64,000 bases of DNA. It comes from Myxococcales bacterium (GTDB taxonomy: Bacteria > Myxococcota_A > Polyangia > Palsa-1104 > JAEUJZ01). Positions within the stretch are counted from its first letter, which is position 1, and every line of letters begins with the position of its first letter. The notes beneath the pieces are model-generated. The model saw only the letters and a program-made list of their open reading frames with translations. It was not told where the DNA came from and did no database searches. Positions 15,685 to 24,931 of the stretch are shown here, piece by piece. Location: positions 1 through 64,000 of the forward strand of contig JAEUKA010000034.1 in the NCBI GenBank assembly GCA_016794465.1, in the 5' to 3' direction. The position numbers and the translations under genes were made by a program.

Positions 15685-16632
15685 ATGCACATGCAGAGAG
15701 TGACGATGATGACCCTGCTGCTCACGGGAGTGCTCGGCAGTGGCTGTGTATCGGCGGGGACGCACAAGGCCAAGCTCGATGAGCTACAGCAAGCGCTGGC
15801 GGATCTGGCGAAGTCGCGACAAGAGGCCGTCGATCGCAGCAAAGAGCGCGACGAGCTGCAGAAGCGGATTCAGGACGCGCTGGCGCAGGTGGCGGACCTA
15901 TCGGGGCGACTTAGAGCAGCGGAGAGCAAGACCAAGGGGCTGACCACCGAGCGAGATCAGTACGCGCGGCTGCTCAATGACTCGACGGCGCTCGTCGGGC
16001 AGCTGAAGGAACGGCTGGAAAAGCTGGGGCAAAACGTCGACAAGCTGACCACCGAGCGAGGGCAGCTGCAGGCCGGCCTGACCGATGCCAAGGCACGACT
16101 TGAAGATTTGCGCAAGCAAAAAGCGGCGGCGGAAGCGCGGCTCCAGATGTTCCGCAGCCTCGTCGACAAGCTGCGCGCGATGATCGACTCCGGGCAGCTC
16201 AAAGTGGTGGTGCGTGACGGGCGGATGCTGATTGCACTGCCCGACGACGTGCTGTTCGACTCGGGCAAGGCCGAGGTCAAGCCGCAAGGTCAAGAAGCGC
16301 TGGCCAAGGTCGCGCAGGCGTTGGCGGCGTTCCCGGATCGACATTTTCTCGTCGCTGGGCATACCGATAACGTGCCGATTCGCAGCGCTCGCTATCGCTC
16401 GAACTGGGATCTGTCGGCGGCTCGCGCGATCGAGGTCACGCTGTTCCTGGTGTCCAAGGGGCTGAAGCCGCAGGTGCTGGCGGCAGCCGGCTTTGGTGAG
16501 TTCGATCCCGTCGCTGCCAACGACACGCCCGAGCATCGCAGCCAGAACCGACGGATCGAGATCGTGCTGCAGCCCAACATCTCGGATCTGCCCTCACTCG
16601 ACGGAATAGACAGCCCTGCCCCGGCCAAATAG
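15685..16632 (+). CDS. OmpA-family peptidoglycan-binding lipoprotein with coiled coil
   Basis: A 315-aa protein. The signal peptide ends in the lipobox GSGC (Cys near residue 21), so it should be anchored in the outer membrane. Residues ~25-165 are a long heptad coiled coil. Residues ~185-300 are an OmpA/MotB C-terminal domain with LFDSGKAEVKPQGQEAL, VAGHTDNVPI, NWDLSAARA and SQNRRIEIV, which binds diaminopimelate in peptidoglycan. It probably links the envelope to the wall. The start has GGAGG 11 bases upstream. It abuts, tail to tail, the pseudokinase gene. Confidence 0.88.
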   Translation: MHMQRVTMMTLLLTGVLGSGCVSAGTHKAKLDELQQALADLAKSRQEAVDRSKERDELQKRIQDALAQVADLSGRLRAAESKTKGLTTERDQYARLLNDSTALVGQLKERLEKLGQNVDKLTTERGQLQAGLTDAKARLEDLRKQKAAAEARLQMFRSLVDKLRAMIDSGQLKVVVRDGRMLIALPDDVLFDSGKAEVKPQGQEALAKVAQALAAFPDRHFLVAGHTDNVPIRSARYRSNWDLSAARAIEVTLFLVSKGLKPQVLAAAGFGEFDPVAANDTPEHRSQNRRIEIVLQPNISDLPSLDGIDSPAPAK

Positions 16633-17817
16633 CTACTTTTTGCGGCTCTTGCTGCGCTTTTTGCCGGTGTCGGCGGACACTTCGCCCGGGGCCGGCGCCA
16701 GCGAGATATGCAGCGAGCGATCGCGATCCGGCACCAGCTTGCTGCGCACCGACTGATGGCCCTCGGCCTCGATCAGCAGCGTCACCGCCTGCGTCGAGCG
16801 AGGCAGGGTGAGCGGACTCTTTGTGACCTTGCCATCTAGCGTAACCGTCGCTGTGTCTGGACTTAGCTCGAGCTGAATCGTCACGGAGTCTGGCTCGCGC
16901 ACGGTCTTGCTGACCACTGGTGGGGCGTCCGACGGAGCAGGTCCACGCGAGAGGCCAACCACCGCAATCACCACCGCCAAGACCAGAAACGACGCCGCCA
17001 CCGCGAGGAGTGGCCAGCGCGAACCTTTGGTATCGACCGTCGGAAGTCGCAGCGCCCCGACCAGCGCCGTCGGCTGGGCTCCAGCGGCTTTTCGTCCTTG
17101 CGAGGCTTCGGCCGCTTGCCACAGCGCTTGCAGCGACGCAAAGCGCTTTCCTGCTGACGGATTCTGCGCCTGCGACAGCACCGCTTTCAGCGCCGGCGGC
17201 ACGTCAGAAACTGTCTCTTCGAGTAGCTTGCCCAGCGCGGCTTGATCGTCGGCAGCCGAGGCGCTGCCACCGCGACCCAGATACAGTCCCGCGTCGAGCA
17301 GACAGATCCGCTGATTGGCCTTTCCTCCCCCGAGTGCACCATCGACGGCGACATCTTCAAAGCTAGCGACATAGACATTGCGCGCCGAAACTCCGCCGTG
17401 GCAGAGCCCACGCTGATGCAGGGCGTAGAGCGCACCGGCCAGCTCGCGCAGCACCGACAGTCCCTCGGCGAGTGAGAGCTTGCCCTGCCCGGCCACCCGC
17501 TGCGCCAGATCTTGCCCAGTAAGCAGTGGCGTTGCGATCAGCAGCTTGTCGTCGGAAAGCAGCATCGTATCGACCGCTGTGAGCAGGGCCGGATGATGCA
17601 GCTGCGCCTGTTGACTGAGCGCGGCGAGCAGCGGCTTGCGCTGACCGGGATCGATCTGTAACAAGCGCACCGCACAGCGAGAGCCCAGCCGGATCTGCTT
17701 GGCTTCAAACAGCGCGCTGTTGCGGCTCTCAAAAAGGAGCCTCTCCAGCGTGTAGGTGTTGCCTTGGGTCGTCCCCACCAGCGCCTGCACGTTCGCTCCC
17801 TGCGTAGGCTGGGTCAT
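16633..17817 (-). CDS. Membrane pseudokinase with PEGA-type extracellular domain
   Basis: A 394-aa protein. Residues ~20-265 have a Hanks kinase fold without the catalytic residues: the VAIK Lys is Arg (CAVRLLQI), HRD has become HGG (LCHGGVSARN), and DFG reads DAG (LLDAGLY). One membrane helix follows (LLAVAASFLVLAVVIAVVGL). A PEGA-type beta domain comes after it (IQLELSPDTATVTLDGK...), then a Lys/Arg/Ser tail. It cannot phosphorylate as read and may instead bind partners, or nucleotide weakly. It lies 54 bases downstream of the giant TPR gene on the same strand, suggesting that the two work together. Confidence 0.82.
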   Translation of the reverse strand: MTQPTQGANVQALVGTTQGNTYTLERLLFESRNSALFEAKQIRLGSRCAVRLLQIDPGQRKPLLAALSQQAQLHHPALLTAVDTMLLSDDKLLIATPLLTGQDLAQRVAGQGKLSLAEGLSVLRELAGALYALHQRGLCHGGVSARNVYVASFEDVAVDGALGGGKANQRICLLDAGLYLGRGGSASAADDQAALGKLLEETVSDVPPALKAVLSQAQNPSAGKRFASLQALWQAAEASQGRKAAGAQPTALVGALRLPTVDTKGSRWPLLAVAASFLVLAVVIAVVGLSRGPAPSDAPPVVSKTVREPDSVTIQLELSPDTATVTLDGKVTKSPLTLPRSTQAVTLLIEAEGHQSVRSKLVPDRDRSLHISLAPAPGEVSADTGKKRSKSRKK

Positions 17818-17871
17818 GGTAAGCCGGCTTCTATTTTTGCATCAGAAGGCCAGCGGAGAGAAGGTCGGCGC

Positions 17872-20800
17872 TTAGGAAAGTAGCCGCTGCGCATCACCGA
17901 GCAAGGTCAGAAGCGGAGGCCGCGACAGCAGCACCAGTCGCTGTCGGAGCAAGCTGGTCGCTCCCAGCGAGTCCGGACCTTCCGCTTCGACTACACCTAC
18001 ACTGGCACCTACACTGGCGCCTACACTGGCACCTACACTGGCGCCTACACCCGCACCTACACCGACAGGGGCCGACAGCGGACCTGGCAACAGGGACAGG
18101 AGCGCGGGTCGAAGGTCCGGCTGCTCCACGGCGGCAATCAGCAGCGAACGTCGCCACAGCAGCTCGCGCACAGCCGACAGCAGCCGCGCTTGTTCCTGCG
18201 GAGCATGGGTCAGCTCGTGCCACACCGGATCGAGCAGCAGATGCGCCTGCTCGGTGGTGAGCGAAGGCAGCCCAGGCCGCAGCGCGCGCGCTTGCAAGCT
18301 CCGCAGCCACTTTTGCTCGGCTTCGTCTTGCGGCTCCCGGCCAGGCAGCCACAGGGCCACCGCCGCCCCCACCAGCGCGCGCAGATCGGCCAGATCGCTC
18401 ACCAGCTCGCCACCCATGCGAACAAACAGCTGCGCCTGGCGATCTCGCACCCGCGCAAGCGGCCCGTCTGCACCCGGCAAGGAGCCCGATTCTGGCAGCA
18501 GCACCCGCGCCAAGTGCAAGAGCAGCGTGGTCAGCGGCCGTAGCTCATCGCTCGGCTGCGGCAGTCGCTCGTCACTGGGCGAGACACGCATCGCCGGCAG
18601 TCGATCGAGCCGCTGCGCCGCCTCTCCCAGCGGGTCAAGAAACGCCAGCGCCGACAGATACACCGCATGCAGCGGCGGATGGAGCGATTCCGTCAGTCGC
18701 ACCAGCAGCTTCACGGCGCCCACATCCACCGCTTCAAAAAACGCTCGGGTAGTAAGGTGTAGGCGGAGCTGCGCAAAGCGACTACCTAACAGGCGCGAAA
18801 GCGGCTCTAGCACGCGATCGAGGTCGGCCAGCGGCCCGGGGAAGCTCGCCACCGCTTGCGACACCACCGCCGCCAGCTCAGCGGGATCATCCGTGCCTTG
18901 AATCAGTCGCTCTGCCTGCTCGGGTGGACACGCGGCATGCAGCAGCAGCCCCCAGCCGGCCAGCGCCGAGGCCCCAAGCAGAGGTGCCCGCTGCGCCTGA
19001 AGCTCAGTGGTCGCTTGGCGAATCAAGCCGCCATCGGACACCTGAACGCCCAGCAGCAGCAGCGCGCGCAACAGCTCCGGCTCCTTCGCATCGGCCAGCG
19101 CCGCCTCGGCATCGGACAGCGCATCGCCGGATCGACCCAAGCTGGCGTGAAGCTCGGCCCGCCTGCACAGCCACCGCGCCCGCTCGCTCCCCGCCGCCTG
19201 CGCCACCAGCTGATCGAGACAGCTGCGGGCTTCCCGAACCTCGCCACTACCGAGCGACACCGCATACAACCGCTGCAACGCCGAGAGCTGGCCGGGTCGT
19301 TCGCGCAGCAGGGCTCGCAGCTGCTCTGCCGCCGCCACCAGCAAGCCCGCCTGTTCATACAGCCGGGCAGTTCGCAGGTGCAGCTCGAGCCGCGCCGTCG
19401 GATTGCTGGTATCGGGAAGCATCGCAGCGAGCGTGTGAGCCGCCTTGGCGTGATCGCCGCGCTCAGCCTGCAGCCACGACAGCCGCTCGGACAGCTGCTG
19501 CCGATCGTCCATGGACTCCGTGCTGCGCAGCGCCTCGCCCAGCAGAGGCTCTGCCGTCGCCAGCTCGCCACGCTTGATCAGCCAGTCCACCTGAGCCGCC
19601 AGCACCATCGCCCGACGCGGATAATCGGCACAGACGTGCAGCTGCGCAAAGATCGTGTCCGGCGCCCGACCCGCGACGATCAGGCAGTCTGCCAGCGCCG
19701 TCTGTCCCAGCGGATCGAGGGGAACCTGCGCGAGCAGCGCCTGTGCATAGCGCTCGACCGCCGCCAAGTCGCCCTGCCGCGCACACAGCACCAGCAGCTG
19801 CCGCAGCGACTCGATGTTCGCCAGCCCGGTTGTGGACTGCAGCAGTCGAGTCTCCAGCGTGCGCCGCCTACTGATCGGATCATCGCCGCCGTCAAGAACA
19901 ATCAGTCGCTGCTCGGCCTCTTTGGCGCTCTCGTCGACCAGCTCGGTCGCTTGCCGCAGATACTCGCGGGCCCGCAGCTCGTCACCGACCCGCTGCGCCC
20001 ACTCGGCGGCCACCAAGAGCTGCCTGCCCTGCTCGCTCCTCGGCAGAAGCTGCGCGGCTCGTCCGGCCACATCCGCCGCCTGCAGGAGCTCGCCACGTGA
20101 AAAGTGAAGCTCACCGAGTCGCTGCGCCGCCCGTCCCGAGCCCAGCTGCATCGCCTTTCGCAACGTCGTGGCGATCAGCTCGGCCTGCGACTGCGGATGG
20201 AGCAGCTCGGCCTGCTTACACAGCAGCTCCGCCCGCTCGCCATCACTCGGACTGGCGGCAATCTCTCGACTCAACCAGCCGAGCGCTGCAGCCTTGTCAC
20301 CGGACGACTCTGTGCGCAGTCGCAGCGACGACAGGGCCGGCAGAAAATCGGGATCATGCCCCAGCGACTCATGTAGCAGCGCCAGCGCTTGCCCCGCGTC
20401 GCTGACGAGCTGACTCTTTTGCCACAGCGCCGCCGCCCGCTCCTCGGCAGTCGTCGCCAAGTCGAGTAGCACATCACACAGAGGCAGCGCCCGCTCGGGC
20501 GAGTGGACCGCATGGTGCCGAATGAGCAGTCGCAGTGGTCGCGGATCGCGCTCCAATAGCTCCGTCGCTCTCTCGAGGAGCCGCACCGCCTGCGCCGATA
20601 CCTCCGCCGTCTGCGGCATCAGCAGGCCCAGCGTCAAGAGCGTCTCGTCGGGCTCACTCCCGCCCGAGGAAAGCAACAGCCGCGCCGCGAGCAGTGCACA
20701 CTCGCCAGCCTCTCGTCGCGACAGCTCGGGGGACTCCGTCGCCAAGAGCAAGTGTCGAAGCGCCCGCGCCCGCTCGGCAGGCTGCTGAGCAAGTCCATAC

Positions 20801-23343
20801 AGAAGCTGCCCGAGGAGCGCATGCGCTGCCGGCAGCTCCTCGTCGCGCAGCAGCGCCAGCTCGATCTGACCTAGCGCTTCGCTCGGACGACCACTGCGCA
20901 GCAAGACCTCGGCCAGGGCCACCCGCAGCGGCGCCGCATGCTCGGGGGCACAGCGGCGCAGCTCGCCATCGACCAGTCGCCGCGCTTGCTCGTGTTGCCC
21001 GGCGGTCAGCAGCCGTCCGAGCAATCGTCGTGTCTCCGTCAGTGCGGCTCGATCCCCAAGTGACGCCGCCCGCAGCCAGCGCGCCGCCGCCGCCGCATGT
21101 TCGTCGAGCAGCGTCAGACAGACCGCCGACTGACGGAGAAGCTGCCGCATCGCTCCCGAGTCCGCCGCCGCTGAAGCCAGCAGGGCCAGCCGCTGATCGA
21201 GTCGTCGCAGGACCGTCCGCAGCGAGCCCCGCTCGCGCAGCTTGGAGCGCAGCGCCGTAAGCAGCTCGGTCGGAATCTGCTCCGCCGTCTCAGTGGCCAG
21301 AAGTCCCGTCGCCCGCAGCGCTTCTTCATCAGACGCCGACGGTGGTGCCGAGAGGGTCACCAAGACCGCTTCCGCCTCCGTCGCGGTATCACCCAAAAGC
21401 CGCGCCGTTTCCGCCGCCAGCTTCGCACTTGCCCAGCGCCGCGCGCCCGTGCTTTGGGTCATGTCGCGAATCAGCAGGCTTAGCGTTCCCGGACGGTCGT
21501 CGGACTGCCGGCGTCGCAACAGCAGCCGCTCGCGAACGCTCTCGTCATCGGCCCCGAGGGACAGCAGCGCTTCGTCGATCGTCAGCAGCAGGCTCGGACC
21601 GACATGCCGCGCCGCTTGGCGGAGCAAGTCCACCCGAGCCTCGTCGACCTCGTGCTGTGACCACGCATACAGCGCCACCCCGAGTCTTGCCCCGTCGCCC
21701 AGGCTCTGAAATAGCGCCGCCAGCGCCGACCAAGCGGCAGCCCCACCACCAGCCTCGACGGCCAGACACAGCTCTGCTTCTTCGGTCGCAAAGTCGCTGT
21801 GATGATGTGCAGCCTCGGCAAGTCGCATATGGACCTGCGCTTTTTTCGCGCGCGGGACCCGATCTGCGGCCAGGGCTCGACGGTAATGGACTGCCGCTGC
21901 CGCGATCTCCCCGGCCAAAAACGAGCGATCGCCCAGCAGTAGCTCGGTGCTGACCTCGCCCCGCTCCACCGCTGGTGGCTCGGTGCTGGCGTCAGTCAAG
22001 AGCCGCGACGACAACACCTGAAGCAGCGCCACGGCCTCGTCTGCAACCAGCGCCACTGTCGGGGAAGAATCGTTCCCACTGCAATGCTCAAGCGCCGCCG
22101 AGGCGAGTGACACGGCCTGGGCTTCGTCCGCGTGAAGCTGCGCCGCCCACAACAGCAGCAAGACACGCTCCTCGACGAGCTGACCGTCAGACTTGGCCAA
22201 GCTCGCCAGCGTCGCTGCCACGTCGGAGTCCGGCCTATGCGCACGCAGCCCCAGAGCCAGCAGCTGCGTTCCTTTGTCCCACGGTCGGGTCTGCGCAAGT
22301 CTGTCGATCAGGCGAACAGCCTCTGCCGCCCGACTCGGTGCTGTCGACAAAATCTGCGCCCGACGAAGCGTAGCTGCCTCGGCCAGCGACTCGACCGAAC
22401 CGAACAACCGATAGGCCGACAGCGCCGCCGGAACATCGCCTTCGATAAGCAGCCTGTCGGCGAGCAGCAGCGACTCTATCTGACCACCATCCACCGTCGA
22501 GCGCCCACGCGGATCGTCATCGAAATCGACCGCCCCGACCAAGCCTTCGTAGGTCAGCCGCAGCGTGCCCGCACTCACCTCGACGAGCGCCAGCGCCGCC
22601 GACTGAGCATCCGCCGCCCGATAGCCATGCCGAGGCAGAACCTGCAGCAGAGCGTCCCACAGCAGATCCACCCCAACCTCGCGCAGCCCGTGTGCGAGCA
22701 AGAGCCGCAGGCCCGGCCCGGGCGCAAACTCGGTCGACGGAAGCACCGCCGGCTCGGTCGAGGCTTGTCGAAACGTCAGCAGCCCCGCGCCCACACACAG
22801 CGTCGCCGACAAAGCCATCAGCGACGAAGCGACACGACTGGCCCCGTAGACCCGCACTTCCCCGTCGAGCAGATTCATCCCGAGCGCCAGCGGCTCACTG
22901 CTGCGCCGAGGACCACGAAAGTCCTGCCGACCCGGCCCAAGCGGCACCCGCAGCGAACACCACACGGGCAGCGTTCCCGCATCTGGAAAGCGCGCCACGA
23001 CGAGCAGCTGTGGACGATCCACCGCGCCAAGAAAACGCAAGGCCAAGCGGTCTGGCCGAGGCAGCCCCGGGGGTAGCCGCACCGTCAGCTGATGAAGCTG
23101 CGTCGTCACAATCCGACCGAGCAGCGCTTCGTGTACCTCAATCACCGCCGAGCGAACCCGACCACGACGATGCAGCAGCGACTCGCCCGGTCGGCCTTCG
23201 ATGTCGACGGTCAGCTCGCACAATCGACCACAGTCGAGCGCTTCCGACGAGCCCAGCTTGAGCCTCAGCCGACCCGGCCCCAGCGACTGCTCGCTGAGCG
23301 GACTAACGGGTGAAGGACTTTGCGGCTCACTACCCAAAAGCAA
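17872..23343 (-). CDS. Giant TPR-repeat protein
   Basis: This 1823-aa protein is almost entirely degenerate tetratricopeptide-like helical hairpins (for example ALGQIELALLRDEELPAAHALLGQLLYGL). Before them is an N-terminal ~220-residue part with a beta-rich segment and one hydrophobic stretch near residue 175 (SSLMALSATLCVGAGLL). Near the C-terminus, around residues 1762-1785, is a simple Val-Gly-Ala-Ser repeat linker encoded by a 12-bp minisatellite. No enzymatic motif is seen. It is a scaffold of unknown partner, placed between nadC (16 bases upstream) and the PEGA pseudokinase downstream, all on the minus strand. Confidence 0.8.
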   Translation of the reverse strand: MLLGSEPQSPSPVSPLSEQSLGPGRLRLKLGSSEALDCGRLCELTVDIEGRPGESLLHRRGRVRSAVIEVHEALLGRIVTTQLHQLTVRLPPGLPRPDRLALRFLGAVDRPQLLVVARFPDAGTLPVWCSLRVPLGPGRQDFRGPRRSSEPLALGMNLLDGEVRVYGASRVASSLMALSATLCVGAGLLTFRQASTEPAVLPSTEFAPGPGLRLLLAHGLREVGVDLLWDALLQVLPRHGYRAADAQSAALALVEVSAGTLRLTYEGLVGAVDFDDDPRGRSTVDGGQIESLLLADRLLIEGDVPAALSAYRLFGSVESLAEAATLRRAQILSTAPSRAAEAVRLIDRLAQTRPWDKGTQLLALGLRAHRPDSDVAATLASLAKSDGQLVEERVLLLLWAAQLHADEAQAVSLASAALEHCSGNDSSPTVALVADEAVALLQVLSSRLLTDASTEPPAVERGEVSTELLLGDRSFLAGEIAAAAVHYRRALAADRVPRAKKAQVHMRLAEAAHHHSDFATEEAELCLAVEAGGGAAAWSALAALFQSLGDGARLGVALYAWSQHEVDEARVDLLRQAARHVGPSLLLTIDEALLSLGADDESVRERLLLRRRQSDDRPGTLSLLIRDMTQSTGARRWASAKLAAETARLLGDTATEAEAVLVTLSAPPSASDEEALRATGLLATETAEQIPTELLTALRSKLRERGSLRTVLRRLDQRLALLASAAADSGAMRQLLRQSAVCLTLLDEHAAAAARWLRAASLGDRAALTETRRLLGRLLTAGQHEQARRLVDGELRRCAPEHAAPLRVALAEVLLRSGRPSEALGQIELALLRDEELPAAHALLGQLLYGLAQQPAERARALRHLLLATESPELSRREAGECALLAARLLLSSGGSEPDETLLTLGLLMPQTAEVSAQAVRLLERATELLERDPRPLRLLIRHHAVHSPERALPLCDVLLDLATTAEERAAALWQKSQLVSDAGQALALLHESLGHDPDFLPALSSLRLRTESSGDKAAALGWLSREIAASPSDGERAELLCKQAELLHPQSQAELIATTLRKAMQLGSGRAAQRLGELHFSRGELLQAADVAGRAAQLLPRSEQGRQLLVAAEWAQRVGDELRAREYLRQATELVDESAKEAEQRLIVLDGGDDPISRRRTLETRLLQSTTGLANIESLRQLLVLCARQGDLAAVERYAQALLAQVPLDPLGQTALADCLIVAGRAPDTIFAQLHVCADYPRRAMVLAAQVDWLIKRGELATAEPLLGEALRSTESMDDRQQLSERLSWLQAERGDHAKAAHTLAAMLPDTSNPTARLELHLRTARLYEQAGLLVAAAEQLRALLRERPGQLSALQRLYAVSLGSGEVREARSCLDQLVAQAAGSERARWLCRRAELHASLGRSGDALSDAEAALADAKEPELLRALLLLGVQVSDGGLIRQATTELQAQRAPLLGASALAGWGLLLHAACPPEQAERLIQGTDDPAELAAVVSQAVASFPGPLADLDRVLEPLSRLLGSRFAQLRLHLTTRAFFEAVDVGAVKLLVRLTESLHPPLHAVYLSALAFLDPLGEAAQRLDRLPAMRVSPSDERLPQPSDELRPLTTLLLHLARVLLPESGSLPGADGPLARVRDRQAQLFVRMGGELVSDLADLRALVGAAVALWLPGREPQDEAEQKWLRSLQARALRPGLPSLTTEQAHLLLDPVWHELTHAPQEQARLLSAVRELLWRRSLLIAAVEQPDLRPALLSLLPGPLSAPVGVGAGVGASVGASVGASVGASVGVVEAEGPDSLGATSLLRQRLVLLSRPPLLTLLGDAQRLLS
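17988..18064. repeat. 12-bp tandem repeat inside the giant TPR gene
   Basis: About six copies of a 12-base unit of the type CTACACTGGCGC (alternating with CTACACTGGCAC) lie in the 3' part of the TPR gene. They encode the VGAS linker on the minus strand. The array keeps frame, so copy-number changes would only alter linker length. Confidence 0.85.
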
Positions 23344-23359
23344 CCTCGCTTCGATTCAA

Positions 23360-24244
23360 TCAGGCTTCGACTTCCAGCGACAGGTCGGCCGCCGTGACCG
23401 AGTGCGTGAGCGCCCCAACGCTGATCAGATCGGCACCGGCTTCGGCATAGGCTCTCACCGTCGCCAGGCTGACCCCGCCAGAGACTTCGACGAGTGGTCG
23501 ACGAGGATCACCCGGGGACGGCAGTCGCAGCAGCGCCTCGCGGACCAGCTCGGGCGACATGTTATCGAGGAGGAGGATCTCGACCCCGGCAGCCAACGCG
23601 TCGCTGACCTGCTCGAGCGTCGTAATCTCAGCCTCGATCCGCACAGTGTGGGGCGCATAGGCACGGGCTCGACGAATCGCTTCTCCGACGCCACCAGCCG
23701 CCGCAACATGGTTGTCTTTGATCAGCACCCCCGAGCCCAGATCGGCCCGGTGGTTGTGGGCACCGCCATGACGAACCGCCCGCTTGTCGAGGAACCGAAA
23801 GCCAGGCGCCGTCTTGCGCGTGTCGACGATCCGCGCTTCCGTACCGGCCACCGCATGCACATACCGTCGGGTCAGCGTCGCCACGCCCGACAGTCGCTGC
23901 AAAAAATTTAGGGCCGTCCGCTCCGCCGCCAAGATCGACCGCAGTGGACCTTCGACGCGCAGCACCTGAGTGTGGGAATGAATCGAGCTACCGTCGGAAA
24001 ACAGCGGCGTCGTTGCGATGCGAGCGTCCACCGACTGAAACACCGCCATCGCCACGTCGAGCCCCGACAGCACCAGCTCACTCTTGGCCAGGATGATTGC
24101 TTGCGCCGTCTCATGAGAGCCGAAGATGGACTCGCTGGTGACATCGCCACGGCCCAGATCTTCGTCGAGAGCCAGCTCGATAAGTCGCCCCACCGCTGGG
24201 GGGAGACAGACCGTCGCGTCGGGAACTTTCACAGTCGGGGTCAT
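23360..24244 (-). CDS. nadC: Nicotinate-nucleotide pyrophosphorylase (carboxylating)
   Basis: A 294-aa enzyme that converts quinolinate and PRPP to nicotinate mononucleotide in de novo NAD synthesis. Family motifs are clear: [16 protein letters not shown] at the N-terminus, [28 protein letters not shown] (quinolinate/PRPP-binding), [16 protein letters not shown], and the C-terminal VEVSGGVSL. Length is normal. The start has AAAGGAG 10 bases upstream. It follows a HAD phosphatase (27-base gap) and precedes the TPR gene (16 bases), so it seems part of a minus-strand run. The NAD partners nadA and nadB are not in the window. Confidence 0.95.
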   Translation of the reverse strand: MTPTVKVPDATVCLPPAVGRLIELALDEDLGRGDVTSESIFGSHETAQAIILAKSELVLSGLDVAMAVFQSVDARIATTPLFSDGSSIHSHTQVLRVEGPLRSILAAERTALNFLQRLSGVATLTRRYVHAVAGTEARIVDTRKTAPGFRFLDKRAVRHGGAHNHRADLGSGVLIKDNHVAAAGGVGEAIRRARAYAPHTVRIEAEITTLEQVSDALAAGVEILLLDNMSPELVREALLRLPSPGDPRRPLVEVSGGVSLATVRAYAEAGADLISVGALTHSVTAADLSLEVEA

Positions 24245-24271
24245 GTTGGAGTCACTCCTTTGCTGCGCTCG

Positions 24272-24922
24272 TTACCAGCTGCGGATCGGCCAGCCTTGTC
24301 GACGGGCATAGCGAGAGAGCCGCCGATCGGGATTGACAGCGACGGGCCGTCCGACGCGCTGTAGCATCGGCAGATCACTATAGCTATCGGTGTAAAAGGA
24401 ACTCTGCGCAAGATCGATGCCGTGTGCCTCGGCAAAGCGCTCGGCGTGATGGACCTTGCCGACGCCGTAACAGGTGGGCGGAAGAAGGCTCCCCGAAAAT
24501 CGACCATTCTCGACGGCCAGCCGCGTACACAGGACATGTGGGATGGCCAGCTCGGCGGCCAGCGGCTCGGCGACATACGGCGTCGCACTCGTCAGAAGCA
24601 CTATCGAGTCCCCCTCGTCGCGGTGCTGTTCCAGCGCCTCCCGGGCCAGCGGCGAGATGGTGTCGCGAATCTCCGACTGGTAGAACTCGCCGACCTTGAC
24701 GCGCATCTCGTCCTCGGCATCGCCAGCCATGTCCGCCGCCAGCATCGCCGCGACCGCCTCCATGTTCAGCAGCGACAGCCGATACTGCAACAGCCAAAAT
24801 CCACTGCGGAGCAGCATCGGCAGCCCGATCTCACCGCGCCGACGCAGATACTTGACCCAGCGCGAGCCGCTGTTCACACGCAGCAGCGTCAGGTCCATGT
24901 CAAAAAACGCGGCTTTGGCCAT
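24272..24922 (-). CDS. HAD-superfamily phosphatase, subfamily IB (SerB-like)
   Basis: A 216-aa soluble enzyme. Motif I is FFDMDLTLL with the nucleophilic Asp, motif II is VLLTSATP, and motif III/IV is YTDSYSDLPML. The helical cap after motif I fits the IB group that includes phosphoserine phosphatase and CicA-like lipid or sugar phosphatases. The substrate is unknown. It lies between the rhodanese-USP gene (9-base gap) and nadC. No signal peptide is present, so it is cytoplasmic. Confidence 0.85.
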   Translation of the reverse strand: MAKAAFFDMDLTLLRVNSGSRWVKYLRRRGEIGLPMLLRSGFWLLQYRLSLLNMEAVAAMLAADMAGDAEDEMRVKVGEFYQSEIRDTISPLAREALEQHRDEGDSIVLLTSATPYVAEPLAAELAIPHVLCTRLAVENGRFSGSLLPPTCYGVGKVHHAERFAEAHGIDLAQSSFYTDSYSDLPMLQRVGRPVAVNPDRRLSRYARRQGWPIRSW

Positions 24923-24931
24923 CGGGGTCGC

